Shown one piece after another: positions 51,601 to 61,200 of a stretch of 64,000 nt of DNA. This DNA comes from Fragum whitleyi (Eukaryota > Mollusca > Bivalvia > Cardiida > Cardiidae), in assembly GCA_948146395.1 (NCBI GenBank), contig OX411555.1, positions 43,237,725 through 43,301,724 on the forward strand, given 5' to 3'. The position numbers and the translations under genes are program-made. The first letter of the stretch is position 1. Every line of letters begins with the position of its first letter. The notes below the pieces were generated by a model. It ran no database searches. It saw only the letters and a program-made list of their open reading frames with translations, and was not told the DNA's origin.

Positions 51601-52905
51601 TAGTTCATTGGTCAATTCAAAGGGCTTGAAAGCTGCCAGTAGTGAAGGCCTCTGGGCTTGTTTTGTTTTTTCATCAGTGAAACGCATACCTTTCAGCTGT
51701 GCAGTCTGACCTTGGCTCGCGCGATTGACCAGGGGACCACCTGAACCTGCAACGCTCCCAATTTTGAGTCGATCGCTCAAGGTCAAAGTTGACTCGTTTG
51801 GCCAGGTTTGCCAATTTGAGCGGCATGGAGCAATGGTTTCGGCTATGTGGTCTGACCTTGGCTCGCGCGAGTGACCAGGGAACCAGCTGAACCTGCAAAG
51901 ATCCAAGTTTGGAGTCGATCAGTCAAGGTCAAGGTAAAAACGTTTTGCCCGGTTTGCCAGTTTGAACGGCATGGAGCAATGGCTTCGGCTATGCAGTCTG
52001 GCATGCACTCACGAGGGAGACCAGGGGAGCACCTGAACCTGGGTCGATCGGTCAAGCCAAAGGGGTAGAAAAACTGCCTACCAAGTTGCCAAAAGTGAAT
52101 GACTGGGCTTGTTTTGGTCTTTTCAAAAGTGAATCCTTTATTTTTCTGCTGTGTGTCCTGACCTGGGCTCGAACGAGTGACCAGGGGACCACCTTAACCT
52201 CAATCGCTCCGAATTTCGGGTTGATTGGTCAAGCGAAAGGGGTTGAAAACTGCTTACTAAGTTGCCAACAGTGAAGGCATTGGGTTTGTTTGGGTTTTTC
52301 AACAGTGAACCGCATACCCCTTCGGCTGTGCGGTGTGACCTTGGCTCGCGTGAGTGACCAGGGGAACACCCGAACCTGCAACGCCCCTAGTTTGGGGTCG
52401 ATCGGTCAAGCAAAAGGGGTAGAAGACTGCATACCCAGTTGCCAATAGTGAAGGCTTTTGGGCTTATTTTGAGTTTTTCAACAGTGATCCGCATACCCTT
52501 TGGCTGTGCGGTCTGACCTGGGCTCGCGCAAGTTACCAGGGGACCACCTGAACCTGCGATGCTCCGAGTTAGGAGTCGATCAGTCAAGATCAAGGTCGAC
52601 CTGTTTGGCCATGTATGCCTATTTGAGCGGCATGGAGCAATGGAAAAACCGCGTAACAAGTTGCCAACAGCGAAGGCCTTTGGGTTTTTGTTAGGGTTTT
52701 TCAATATTGAACCGCATACCCTTCGCCTGTGAAGTCTGACCTGTTCCTGCGCAAGTGACCAGGGGACCACCTGAACCTGCAATGCTCCGAGTTTCGAGTC
52801 GATCGGTCAAGGTCAAGTTTGATCCGTTTGGCCAGGTGTGCCAATTTGAGCGGCATGGAGCAATGGCTTCGGCTGTGCGGTCTGTGACCTGGGCTCGCGC
52901 GAGAG
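48633..52905 (-). repeat. Inverted, diverged satellite block (array edge)
   Basis: Same monomers read on the minus strand: partial A 48633-48696, D 48697-48842, B 48843-49016, then a shortened unit 49017-49152 and further mixed B, C, D and A copies. Order is irregular; on the minus strand B runs directly into D near 48842, skipping C. Substitutions and small deletions are far denser than in the forward block (for example GTCGCAAAAAGTGAAGG and GTTACGAACAATGAAGAC). Near 50500-50640 the monomer is hard to recognise. The block stops inside D after CTCGCGCGAGAG at 52905. Open frames here are repeat by-products. Confidence 0.93.
51113..51131 (+). repeat. Expanded AAGGTC hexamer in a D monomer
   Basis: Reads TCAAGGTCAAGGTCAAGGT: three AAGGTC hexamers in tandem, where most D monomers have two. 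A pure 6-bp slippage expansion explains it. It lies in the degenerate inverted block. Confidence 0.85.
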
Positions 52906-53255
52906 TGGGGGCGCCGTCCTAGTACAATTATTCATCTGTTCACCCATTTAAATTATTATCAGGTTTTCATCAGAATTTCTTGTTTATGGACTTTGACGTG
53001 TTTGCGTTGTTGGTCGTCTGTCTCCCCGATGTATTCTTCCCTGAGCATCTTATTACGTAAATAACATTTCGGACACCCCAAGAGACTTATTTTTATCTTA
53101 AAACTTTACACATATCCGTGTGATAACATCCCATTTGATATTTTTTATGATATCACATAGTTATTTTTAGAACAATGATATAATGCGTATACTTTAAGAA
53201 ACTTGCATTTCAGTTAGGAACATCGAGAAAAGAAGACAAATAGAGGTTATAAGAT
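52906..53255. other. Satellite to AT-rich flank, no gene seen
   Basis: Sequence leaves the satellite abruptly at GAGAG|TGGGGGCGCCGTCC and becomes AT-rich. I see no open frame of useful length, no repeat of the satellite and no inverted repeat. The sharp edge in mid-monomer suggests a breakpoint or insertion boundary and not gradual decay. Confidence 0.7.
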
Positions 53256-53406
53256 AAATATAGTACATACTTAGTGTGTTGTATGAAAAAAATATCTAAC
53301 TCGGCTGTGAGAATTGATAATTGTCTCGGCAGAGCCCAGACAATTTTCAATTCTCCCAACCTCGTTAGATATCTTTTTTCATACAATACACAAGGTACGT
53401 ATTATA
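53256..53406. mobile_element. Fold-back (MITE-like) element, ~150 bp
   Basis: Two arms of about 70 bp face each other around a short loop near 53331. Left-arm motifs TTGTATGAAAAAA, ATATCTAAC, GAGAATTGA and AATTGTCT reappear reversed on the right as AGACAATT, TCAATTCTC, GTTAGATAT and TTTTTTCATACAA. The outer ends (TAGTACATAC and GTACGTATTA) also pair imperfectly. No transposase frame exists, so it would be non-autonomous. Two short open frames starting at 53274 and 53314 lie within or run out of the hairpin and are not credible genes. Confidence 0.82.
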
Positions 53407-53966
53407 TATATAACCATAAGCTCTATAATCTTTTTTATGATACACAAAACAGAGCAAGTTTTGAAAGATGCGAAAGCCCGTAGCGCCCATGTTATCAGTT
53501 CAGTACAGATTTGACGAAGGAATATGGAATAGCATGCCCAAAGCATTATTCCTGTAAAGTGGTTGAGTTCTGACCAGTATTTTGAGAACGATAGTTTCAT
53601 ATTTGACCAAATGGGGCCATTTTGGGTGACATGATAACCAAAAATATCAACTCGACCAGGATTAAATTAAGGAATTTGAAGAGCCATTTCCCAAGAATAA
53701 TCCCTGTGAATTGTGATCGAATTCTGGCAATTAGAGAAGATTTGTTTTTAAAATTATGACCTACGTCGTTGATATTACATTGGTGTTATTACACTAGTGG
53801 AATAAGTATGCAAATGAGCTCAGAGCGAATAGCAACGCTATTTTGTAACCGCGAATATGACGTCATAATCTATATATTGTGACGTCAGTTTTAAACGGCG
53901 TTATAAGTTTCGCGGAAAATTGAAATGTTGAATTTCAAGAATTTAGACGATTTTTCGTAAAAATTC
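53407..53966. other. AT-rich non-coding stretch with paired CRE palindromes
   Basis: No gene seen. Two perfect TGACGTCA palindromes lie at 53858-53865 and 53880-53887, 22 bp apart, close to two helical turns. They are followed by AAACGGCGTTATAAG. The surrounding text (GCAACGCTATTTTG, CGCGAATATG) has the look of a dispersed repeat, but only one copy is in the window, so this cannot be confirmed here. Confidence 0.5.
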
Positions 53967-54156
53967 GGGCCATATTATAAATAGAATATGAAATTTGTGC
54001 TAATGAAATACAGAATTTATTAAGCTTGTCATCTATAAACAGATAAAAACTCGACGTAACCTCGTTTTTATCTGTTTTTAGATGACTCGTTAAATAAATT
54101 CAGTATTCCATGACCACTCATTCAATATCCTCTATATAATTCATAATGTGGGGGCC
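53967..54156. mobile_element. Long imperfect palindrome (MITE-like), ~190 bp
   Basis: Centred near 54057. The inner arms are strong: GTCATCTATAAACAGATAAA on the left, and TTTATCTGTTTTTAGATGAC on the right. The match continues outward, more weakly, through GAATTTATT/AATAAATTC and ATTATAAATAG/CTATATAATT to GGGCC (53967) and GGGGCC (54151). Length, fold-back form and lack of coding match a non-autonomous DNA element. Target-site duplications are unclear. Confidence 0.75.
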
Positions 54157-54539
54157 TTTTTTCTGGTGACGCGACAGTTCGTAGCCTTAAAATTTTCAGC
54201 CCGATTAAGTTTATCCCTCTCCTGTTTTACAAAATTTTGGACCTTTCCAAATTCAAAGGTTTTGCAGACGAAAATTTAAAGTGGATTCAATTTGAATAAT
54301 AACAATCCAGTAGGGTAGAAAATAGAGTGGAAAAAGAAGAAATTGCTTGTAAGAAGCAATGTCTTCTATTTTCACAATGTTTTCTCAATCATAAAATCAC
54401 AGGCACGTAAAAAGCAGGGATTTAACAGCAAAGGGTTAAAAAGAATATATCGGAGAGAGCATATCCTGAGCATCATTCCTGTTAAATTTATTCTAATTCT
54501 GACACACTTACGAGTAACACCAGAGGTTTTTGAAAAAAG
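54157..54539. other. AT-rich non-coding stretch
   Basis: No feature supported. An open frame of 77 codons at 54343-54576 runs into the fold-back element that follows and has no recognisable motif, so I do not call it a gene. Confidence 0.6.
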
Positions 54540-54737
54540 AAAGCTATGTATAGAACTTGTAAATATTTCTTATTAAAGGGAGGAAATCAATATCGCTAAT
54601 TTTGTTCATACTGAACAAAATTTGCGATATAGAATTACCTCCCATTAAGTTCACTCAAAACTCGCTCCACACACTCATTCAAATTCATTCCTAAATCATT
54701 CCAAAATCATTCACCTTGTCAATTTCACGATGTTGTT
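54540..54737 (-). mobile_element. Dispersed repeat with fold-back core, minus-strand copy
   Basis: Core 54572-54648 is a near-perfect 77-bp palindrome: ATTAAAGGGAGGAAATC and CGCTAATTTTGTTCA on the left, TGAACAAAATTTGCG and ATTACCTCCCATTAA on the right. The right flank, read in reverse, carries GTGAAATTGACAAG, GAATGATTTTGGAAT, GAATGAGTG and GGAGCGAGTTTTGA. These are the same words, in the same order, that precede the core at 57247-57332. It is therefore an inverted, diverged copy of that repeat. The GGGAGGTAAT fold-back type is familiar to me from mollusc genomes (recall, not search). Confidence 0.8.
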
Positions 54738-56593
54738 AACTGTTGTTAACCTTTAAGTATGGAAAATATTGAGGTTCGTTTTGGGCGCTTACGTCGTTTA
54801 GACTCCATTATAACATTCTAAAATCCTCATATAAAGCCTGAGGCTCTTTGAATATCCAAGGTAACGTAAGAAAAAAAAAACTCCTCTTTTTGACATAATT
54901 ACATTTTTTTTTCTAAATAATCTAAAACGATTGGGTTGGTAAACTAACCATGATCATGACAAATTTCGAAAAATTAACGGAATCACATTTTGGTGTTGAC
55001 TCAGATCACTATTCTCTTGAATATTTAGTGTTATTTAGAATATTCGGTGTCCGTAAAAACTTTTCCAATAACGTTTAAAGTACGACAATTGATTCCCTAG
55101 TTATATCGTATTTACCTTGGGCGAGAAATTTCAACTAAAGTTTGCGAAGTTTTTCACAAAATTTGAGTTATGTAACATTATTATTTTCATTAATCTTTAC
55201 ACTCACCCACCTAAGCATACATTTGTTACTATGGTGACGAAATTTAAGGCCGCTTGATCCAATTGAACCGCATACTCAAGAAATTGTACACTAAACAAGC
55301 GAGAAATGCGAAAGTTTTTTTTTTTTTACGAATTTCTGGATCACCCCTCCTACATTCTGATTGATAAACGACCAATGCACATATTGAACGATGCTTCATT
55401 TCGAAGGTTTGAAAGATATTTTCTCGACATGGTAGCAGGTTGAAATCTTAATCTGGAAATTGAACAGCATCAGAAAGCTATAACAAATACAAATTTGGAT
55501 TTGACCCGAGAAAACCAATGACAAAGATCTTTTGTACATTATAACGTACATTATAACTATAATCTTCAAAAACAAAGTTCATTGACATCGATTAAAATTC
55601 GATTTTTTTCTTAAATAAGAGTAATACTTCGATGACAGGTGACTGTTTTGTAAACAGTGACTTTATTTTAAGAAATTCAAGCAAATTGCGATGAATTACT
55701 TGATAGCGTTTCTGCATAACGACGTCAACGTCTAATTATGCAAAATCTGCAATTCTCACACAGCGCGTGTACTTTTTGATGTAAGTTCTTCATGATACTG
55801 TGGGTGAAGCGCCACTACTTAATATTTTTTTTAAATCAAGCGTCTTTCCAAAGATTTAAAATGAAATATGGTTAAATATGCGGTGGAACAACGTCATAAT
55901 GCTAAAGGTCGCTTAAAGACAGGATTCATAATACAACCGTTGTAAATGACTTTGCTGTTTCGGGACACACTATCTCCAACCTATAGCACCCATTTTATGC
56001 GACTCACTGCTTTATGGGTAGAGATAGATAAGTCTGACACGTAAAAAACAACGTTCGTCAAGCAAGGCGAATTGCAACGACTTTTCAGTTATTTCACCGT
56101 TACTGCAACTTCAAAGACATTCTTAGTCACTTGACGGCGTAAAGTCTCCCGATTAGAACATGTAGGGCAAGATTAAAGAGGTCGAGCCTGCAACATTCGA
56201 CGTAACGGTCTTAATCGACGTCACCATTTCAAATCTTCGTTCAGGAAACGGTTATTCTGCTTTCATGTAGTGGAAAGACGCTTCAGTTCCACCTTCTTTG
56301 ACTTTCTTTAAATAGTTTCATAGTTTATTAAGAATGTATGAAGGCAACCGGTCCACATACCCAATACATTTACAAATTGTACAAAACAGATAATAGATGA
56401 GGTAATCAAATATATAAATATAAAATATAAAGATATTGCTGTCTTAATTAAAATATGTATTCAATGTCAAAGAACGTTTTATGAAGAGCATAGATAAGTG
56501 TATCCATCTATCGTTTTTAGTATGATAATTGGCCGATCCTTTGGCCTAGGGAAAATTGTTCAACCTGCGAAGGGGAGCGGCTCTTATGACCAA
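54738..56593. other. AT-rich non-coding stretch, 1.85 kb
   Basis: No open frame of length, no RNA gene and no clear repeat. It holds homopolymer runs (A near 54872, T near 54906 and 55315) and a short direct repeat of ACATTATAAC/TACATTATAAC near 55537-55557. I see nothing else to annotate. Confidence 0.6.
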
Positions 56594-57246
56594 GATAGAC
56601 TTATGTAAGATACAAATTTAAAGAATTGTGCAAAACTCGCTTAATATCAAGTCTTCTGTATTTGTATGAAAATAAGAAGAAATAAATTCCGACATTGCAT
56701 CCGCAAAATCTTATATTTGAGCTTGTGAACTGTGGCCATCTCGTATTCATACAGATTGTGCGATTCCTTAAAATTTGCATCATGGTGTCCAAATTTGATT
56801 TGATCGGACGAAGAAGACAGATTTATGTAGAAAAGGAAGTAACGGGCTGTCGTTAACTCACTCGAAAGCTAGTTTGTGGTATTTGTTTGAAAATCTGTAA
56901 AAATGACTTCTTTTCATGGGCCAGCGACGTTCTTATATTTTCTCCTGAGATGAAATTAAAGGCCATAATAACAATACATGCGTAAGTTTACATGTAGAAA
57001 ACACCATACAAAAATAGTTTGTTAATCAATCTATGAGGTAACCACTGGTTAAAATCTTCAAAGTCCACAACCATTCTAGGATACCATTTAAGACATAAAG
57101 TGGCATCCTGTCGAATATATCATAGCAGTTCTAGAATATTTTTTTTTTTATCGAATATATTGAATTCATTACTGAAATACTAATGGTGGTAGTAAATTAC
57201 CCTTTTTTCTTATCCAGTCTCGGTGTTTAGCGCGTCATACAGTAAA

Positions 57247-57440
57247 AAACATCGTGAAATTGACAAGAAGAATGATTTTGGAATTAATTTGGAATAAAAT
57301 TGAATGAGTGCGTGGAGCGAGTTTTGAATGAAATTAAAGGGAGGTAATCCAAGTCGCTAATTTTGTTCATAATGATCAAAATTAGCGACGTGCATTACCT
57401 CCCTTTAATAAAATATGCATAAACGTTCTGTGAATTACTT
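57247..57440 (+). mobile_element. Dispersed repeat with fold-back core, plus-strand copy
   Basis: Fold-back core 57333-57409: ATTAAAGGGAGGTAATCC and GTCGCTAATTTTG on the left, CAAAATTAGCGAC and GCATTACCTCCCTTTAAT on the right. Left flank words GTGAAATTGACAAG, GAATGATTTTGGAAT and GGAGCGAGTTTTGAATG match the reversed copy at 54650-54737. The right flank AAAATATGCATAAACG weakly matches the other side of that copy. It is carried inside duplication copy 1. Confidence 0.8.
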
Positions 57441-57690
57441 CCTATTTATTCAAGAACAAATCACACGCTTACAATTTCAATTATGTCAATGAAATCACGA
57501 TTTTTTCAACTCATTTTTTTTAATGTAGCTGTTGATTGTATACTTTTAGTCATTTTGGAACGTTTATGGTAGATATGAGTGAATGTTTGGAATGAGTGAA
57601 TGGAGCGTTGAGCGAGTGATTTAGAATGGTTTTGATTGACACAAATGTCAAGTTCACGATGTAACTAACTGTACTGCCAAACATAGGGTC

Positions 57691-57707
57691 CCGGTTTCGA
57701 TCCCCGG
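57691..57707 (+). other. tRNA T-arm-like relic (Pol III B-box-like)
   Basis: Reads CCGGTTTCGATCCCCGG: a 5-bp stem with one mismatch around the 7-nt loop TTCGATC. It differs by one base from a standard CCGGGTTCGATCCCCGG T-arm. No convincing A box, anticodon arm or acceptor stem is visible upstream, so it is not a tRNA gene. A decayed tRNA-derived SINE is the likeliest source. The duplicate lies at 62756-62772. Confidence 0.35.
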
Positions 57708-58932
57708 ACAATGACACTTATCTTTTCTGACATTTGACATTTACTGAACTTCTTACGAAAAAATAATCGTAAGTCAAAATCACGAAATCGTACCTCGTGT
57801 TTTCTTTCGTTATTTAGATTCTGCCTTACGCTATCTCACCGGAATCGTCTTTTGAAGACGATTCAAATAAGATGCATAGCCGGATTCCATATTTAGTTAC
57901 AACTGTACAAGCAATTTTGATTTACGCAATAAATGATCGTAAGATGTTTAGTAAAAACAGGTCCCTCTTTATGGTGAGTAGCTATAGGCTTGGACTGATG
58001 TCGTTGTATTAATAGACTTTATTTGAATCAGGGTCAGGTCTATTAAGAAATTATCCAACAGAAATTATGCATAAATGTTGATATTCACTCGAAGTCGGAA
58101 AAATTCGAAAAAAAACATATTCATCGGTTAAGCCAAATATTTTCGGTTTTAATGCTATCCTCGTAACAGAACTGTAGAATTGTTTTTGGTTAGTCTTGCT
58201 GTAGAACAATACCGGAACTATATTTTATGACCACGAGACAAAAGTATAAATAAAATAATGCTCAATTTCAAGACACAATACATATTGAACGACTGTTCTT
58301 AACTAGGGCCATGTACATATTTACTTTTTGCCGTCAATTGATCTTTTATTTGCTCACTGTATAATCTTACTAATTACGTGATAAACACTTGTAGGAATTC
58401 GTATTTTTCCTTTTTTGCTCATTTCAATAACCGGATCCAAGCCTGTACATATCACAACAAGAATGACCTTTTTGTAGAAAAAAAGGTTTTGCAGGAATAA
58501 AAAAAATATACATATGACTCTTACATTCCTGTAAGTTATGTCTTTTCAATAACACGTTTCTATGCCGTTTTTTGAATTAGGATTAAAGAATCTCAATTCC
58601 GCACGGAGAGTCAATTTGAGACTTTAGAGAACTGTAATAGACTTACTTGAACGGACATGTTCTTTAAGCGTAAGTGTCTTACAATGGAGGATATCTTCGT
58701 TTTGGTATATATTTTATTTTTTTTATTGTTATAATTCATTTTTTTGTTCCTATCGTATAACTTTAATTTTTGACATGACATAACCTATATGCAATGAATT
58801 AATTTAACGATGAATACTCCTCAAAACTCCTAAGCGGCCACTTGCCTTTTTGGTAATATGTAATAAATGCCACACGGTATCATTCCGTTTTTGCCTGAAT
58901 AACGTAGCCAAATCATTTTTGAAGTCAAAAAG

Positions 58933-59543
58933 AGAAAAATCAGTGAAATGATTCAATAAGAAATGTTTAAAAGTTAACGAAAGTAGAAGTACCCTCGATT
59001 TCAAAGTTAACATTGGTGGGTGGGGTATATTTGACATTTCTTGTTAGGATAAGGATTGTGTAGAAAGTTTTGGCATTTCTTATTAATTTTAGAAGTCCAC
59101 AGGCGTTGTACAGCTGATTTTAGTACAAAAGATTGATAGGCTTTGTGTTTTTTAAGTATCGAAAAATTAACATTTCTCTTAAATTTGTCATTTTTTTACT
59201 TCTGAATTTGAGGGTACATGCATTTAATTCCGTCTTTAGGACTTAATGATGCATAAGTTTACAAAACAATTGGATAGGATGATGACTGAATGGCCATTCT
59301 TTCGAAGGACAAAGGTCACAAAGTTCGAAAAAAAAAAAAAACGGAAAATGTGTGAAAAATTGTGAAAGGTAAGGTGGCCGCTTAGAACTTTCGAGTAGTA
59401 TATATTTATCATCGAGTAAATCGAGAGCCTGCGAAAATATAGTAAATCTGCGACAATTATGGGCAAATAATGATAGTTTAACTTCAGAGTACCGGTATTT
59501 TCAGTTCATTATAGTATCGCAAAATTATCAATTATTTATATCA
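58933..59543. other. AT-rich non-coding stretch
   Basis: No gene or repeat supported. A minus-strand open frame of 76 codons at 59236-59466 includes a poly-A/T tract and has no motif, so it is not called. Whether this stretch belongs to the duplicated unit cannot be told, because copy 2 leaves the window at the equivalent of 58932. Confidence 0.6.
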
Positions 59544-59765
59544 AAACCATTCTAAACACTCACTCAAACCATTCAAAAACGCTCCAAACTGAATTAAAAT
59601 GACTGTATCAAAAACTACATTCAAAATAAAAATCGCTAGAAAAATAAGCGATTTCACTGACTTTATTGACGTTTTAAGCCTTTGATTGGTTCATGATTAT
59701 AAAAAGCTATCATAGGAATTGCATGTCCTTTTAAAGGGAGGTAATAAACATCGCTTATTTCATCT
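59544..59765 (-). mobile_element. Diverged partial copy of the GGGAGGTAAT repeat family
   Basis: Read in reverse, 59544-59620 carries GGAGCGTTTTTGAATGG, GAGTGAGTGTTTAGAATGG and TTTTGAT. These correspond to TGGAGCGTTGAGCGAGTG and ATTTAGAATGGTTTTGAT near 57600-57640. AAAGGGAGGTAATAAACATC with CGCTTATTT begins at 59736, but no right-hand arm follows. It is a half-element or a decayed relative. Confidence 0.55.
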
Positions 59766-59925
59766 CCCAAGTTTAGTGGAGATAAATGAATATAAGTGGA
59801 TACTAGATTGTTAACACCAAATTGTGAACAGATGAACGGTCAGACGGAGAGCAGACGCCGACGGACAAAAATCGACCACATAAGCTCACCTTGTGTAATT
59901 TGTGCTCAGGTGAGCTTAAAACAGG
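59766..59925. mobile_element. Repeat edge with AGGTGAGCTTA inverted arms
   Basis: GACGGAGAGCAGACGCCGAC and GGACAAAAATCG lead into TAAGCTCACCT (59881-59891), a 16-bp loop, then the perfect reverse complement AGGTGAGCTTA (59908-59918). A GACGGAC-rich lead followed by an AGCTCACCT...AGGTGAGCT hairpin is a very common repeat terminus in bivalve genomes (recall). The left limit is uncertain. Confidence 0.6.
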
Positions 59926-60087
59926 GTTGCTACGGGTCGAGAGAAATAAAATTTCCCTGATAATTAATTTACGACATTTGAAAAATCCCAGACATGTATT
60001 GTCATGGTAATTTCTAAATAAGAGGACACTGATGGCCCTAAATCGATTATCTTACATTAGCCGCAATCTTATTTGAATAAATATCTG

Positions 60088-61200
60088 TGACTTTAAGAAA
60101 ACATATGGTTACCCACATTGTGTCGAAGTTTTGTCTTGATTTGTCACTGTTTGTGGTTGTTAGAATAAACACAAAGTCCAAACGGTAATTATGTCAAATT
60201 AAGGTCAGATAACTCTGGAACTTCTTGTCGAATTATGCTGAAATTCAAAATTACCCAAGATCTTATGGCAACTAACATTATGCTAAAGTTTCGTCTTAAT
60301 TTGTCAATATTTTATTAAATAAAAATAAATAATTCATGACTTTCTGATCCCATCATACAAAAATTAAGACTCACGATTCGGTCACGAACAATCTGTCCAA
60401 GTTCTGTTTTGATTGGTGAATTTTTGTGGTTGTTAGAGTAAAAACAAACTCGGCGATTTCGCCAAATTCAAGAGTAAATAACTCACAGCTTTCTGTTCTC
60501 ATCAGTCCAAAATTCAAACTCATGGGAGACCTTATGGTCACAAACATTGTGTCCAAGTTTTGTCTTGATTGGTCAATAATTATAGATGCTATAGTCTTAA
60601 CTAAGTGGAAACCAGTCGAAAACGACAATTTTGCCAAATGCAAGGACACACAACTCATCGCTTTTTGATCCGATCAGTCTAAGATTCGCACTGATGTGAG
60701 ATATTACTGTCACAAACATTGCGTCTAATTTTTGTCCTGATAAGTCTTTAATTGTAGATGATAGAGAGTAAACAAATTAAAAAAAAGTCGAAAACAGAAA
60801 TTTTGTCAAATTCAAGGGCACATAACTCGTGCCTTACCGGTCCGATCAGAATGAAAATCAAAGTAATTTGAAATCTTATAGTCCCCTACGTTGTGTCAAA
60901 GTTTTGCCCTGATTGGTCGATAATTAAAGATGCTCGAATGTAAGCTAAGTCGAAAATGGTCAAAAACGACAATTTTGTTTTTGTTAAAGGGCACATTACT
61001 CCTGACTTTCTGATCAGACTGTCAATCAAACTACTCCGTGATCTTTTAGTTACCAATATTGTGGCCACCTTTTGTCTTGATTGGTCAATATTTGTAGATG
61101 CTAGAGAGTTAACAAAGTCAAAAACAGCTGTTTTTGATGATCAAGGGCACAATATTTCCTACATCCTGGTCCGATCTGATCCAAAAATCGAGAAGATCTG
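60088..61200 (+). repeat. Degenerate tandem repeat, ~160-173 bp units, about seven copies
   Basis: The anchor AAGTTTTGTCTTGATTGGTC recurs in diverged form at about 60122, 60283, 60392, 60551, 60722, 60895 and 61063. The steps are about 161, 109, 159, 171, 173 and 168 bp; the second is a truncated unit. Each full unit then has TAGATGCTAGAG, GTCGAAAACGACAATTTTGC, CAAGGGCACATAACTC, TGATCCGATCAG and GGTCACAAACATTGTG. It is unrelated to the satellite at 1-52905. AAGGGC(C/A)ATAACTC repeats are widespread in molluscs (recall). Open frames inside (60371-60658, 60426-60668, 60956-61225) follow the repeat and are not genes. Confidence 0.85.

Larger units (their letters stand above)
56594..58932 (+). 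repeat. ~2.3 kb direct duplication, copy 1 (visible part)
   Basis: Near-identical to 61662-64000. The left limit is GATAGACTTATGTAAG at 56594; the preceding bases differ (CCAA here, CCTT in copy 2). Only about ten differences are seen, mostly single bases (AATAAGAAG/AATAGGAAG, CACTTGTAGG/CAGTTGTAGG, AAGCCTGTA/AAGCCCGTA, GAACGGACA/GAACGTACA) and homopolymer length. The second copy runs off the window, so this match may extend past 58932. No coding frame is supported. A 63-codon frame on the minus strand at 56601-56792 is identical in both copies only because the duplication is recent. Confidence 0.92.

Noticed and set aside
1..52905. More than a hundred open frames of 60-231 codons on both strands.
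   Set aside because: They tile the satellite, overlap each other on opposite strands and repeat the same peptide words. They show no domains, start context, splice structure or codon bias. I treat them as by-products of repeat phase.
53274..53514. Two short open frames (69 and 66 codons).
   Set aside because: They lie across the arms of the fold-back element at 53256-53406 and have no protein features.
56601..56792. 63-codon minus-strand frame, identical at 61669-61860, as a conserved small gene.
   Set aside because: Identity is explained by the recent >2.3 kb duplication, which is equally conserved outside the frame.
57661..57720. Complete tRNA gene.
   Set aside because: Only a T-arm-like hairpin is present. 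No acceptor stem, D-arm/A-box or anticodon arm can be built upstream.
59236..59466. 76-codon minus-strand frame with hydrophobic stretches.
   Set aside because: Translated from AT-rich sequence including a poly-A/T run; apparent hydrophobicity is a composition effect.
60371..60668. Overlapping 95-codon (minus) and 80-codon (plus) frames.
   Set aside because: Both are created by the degenerate tandem repeat at 60088-61200; their peptides repeat internally with the unit.
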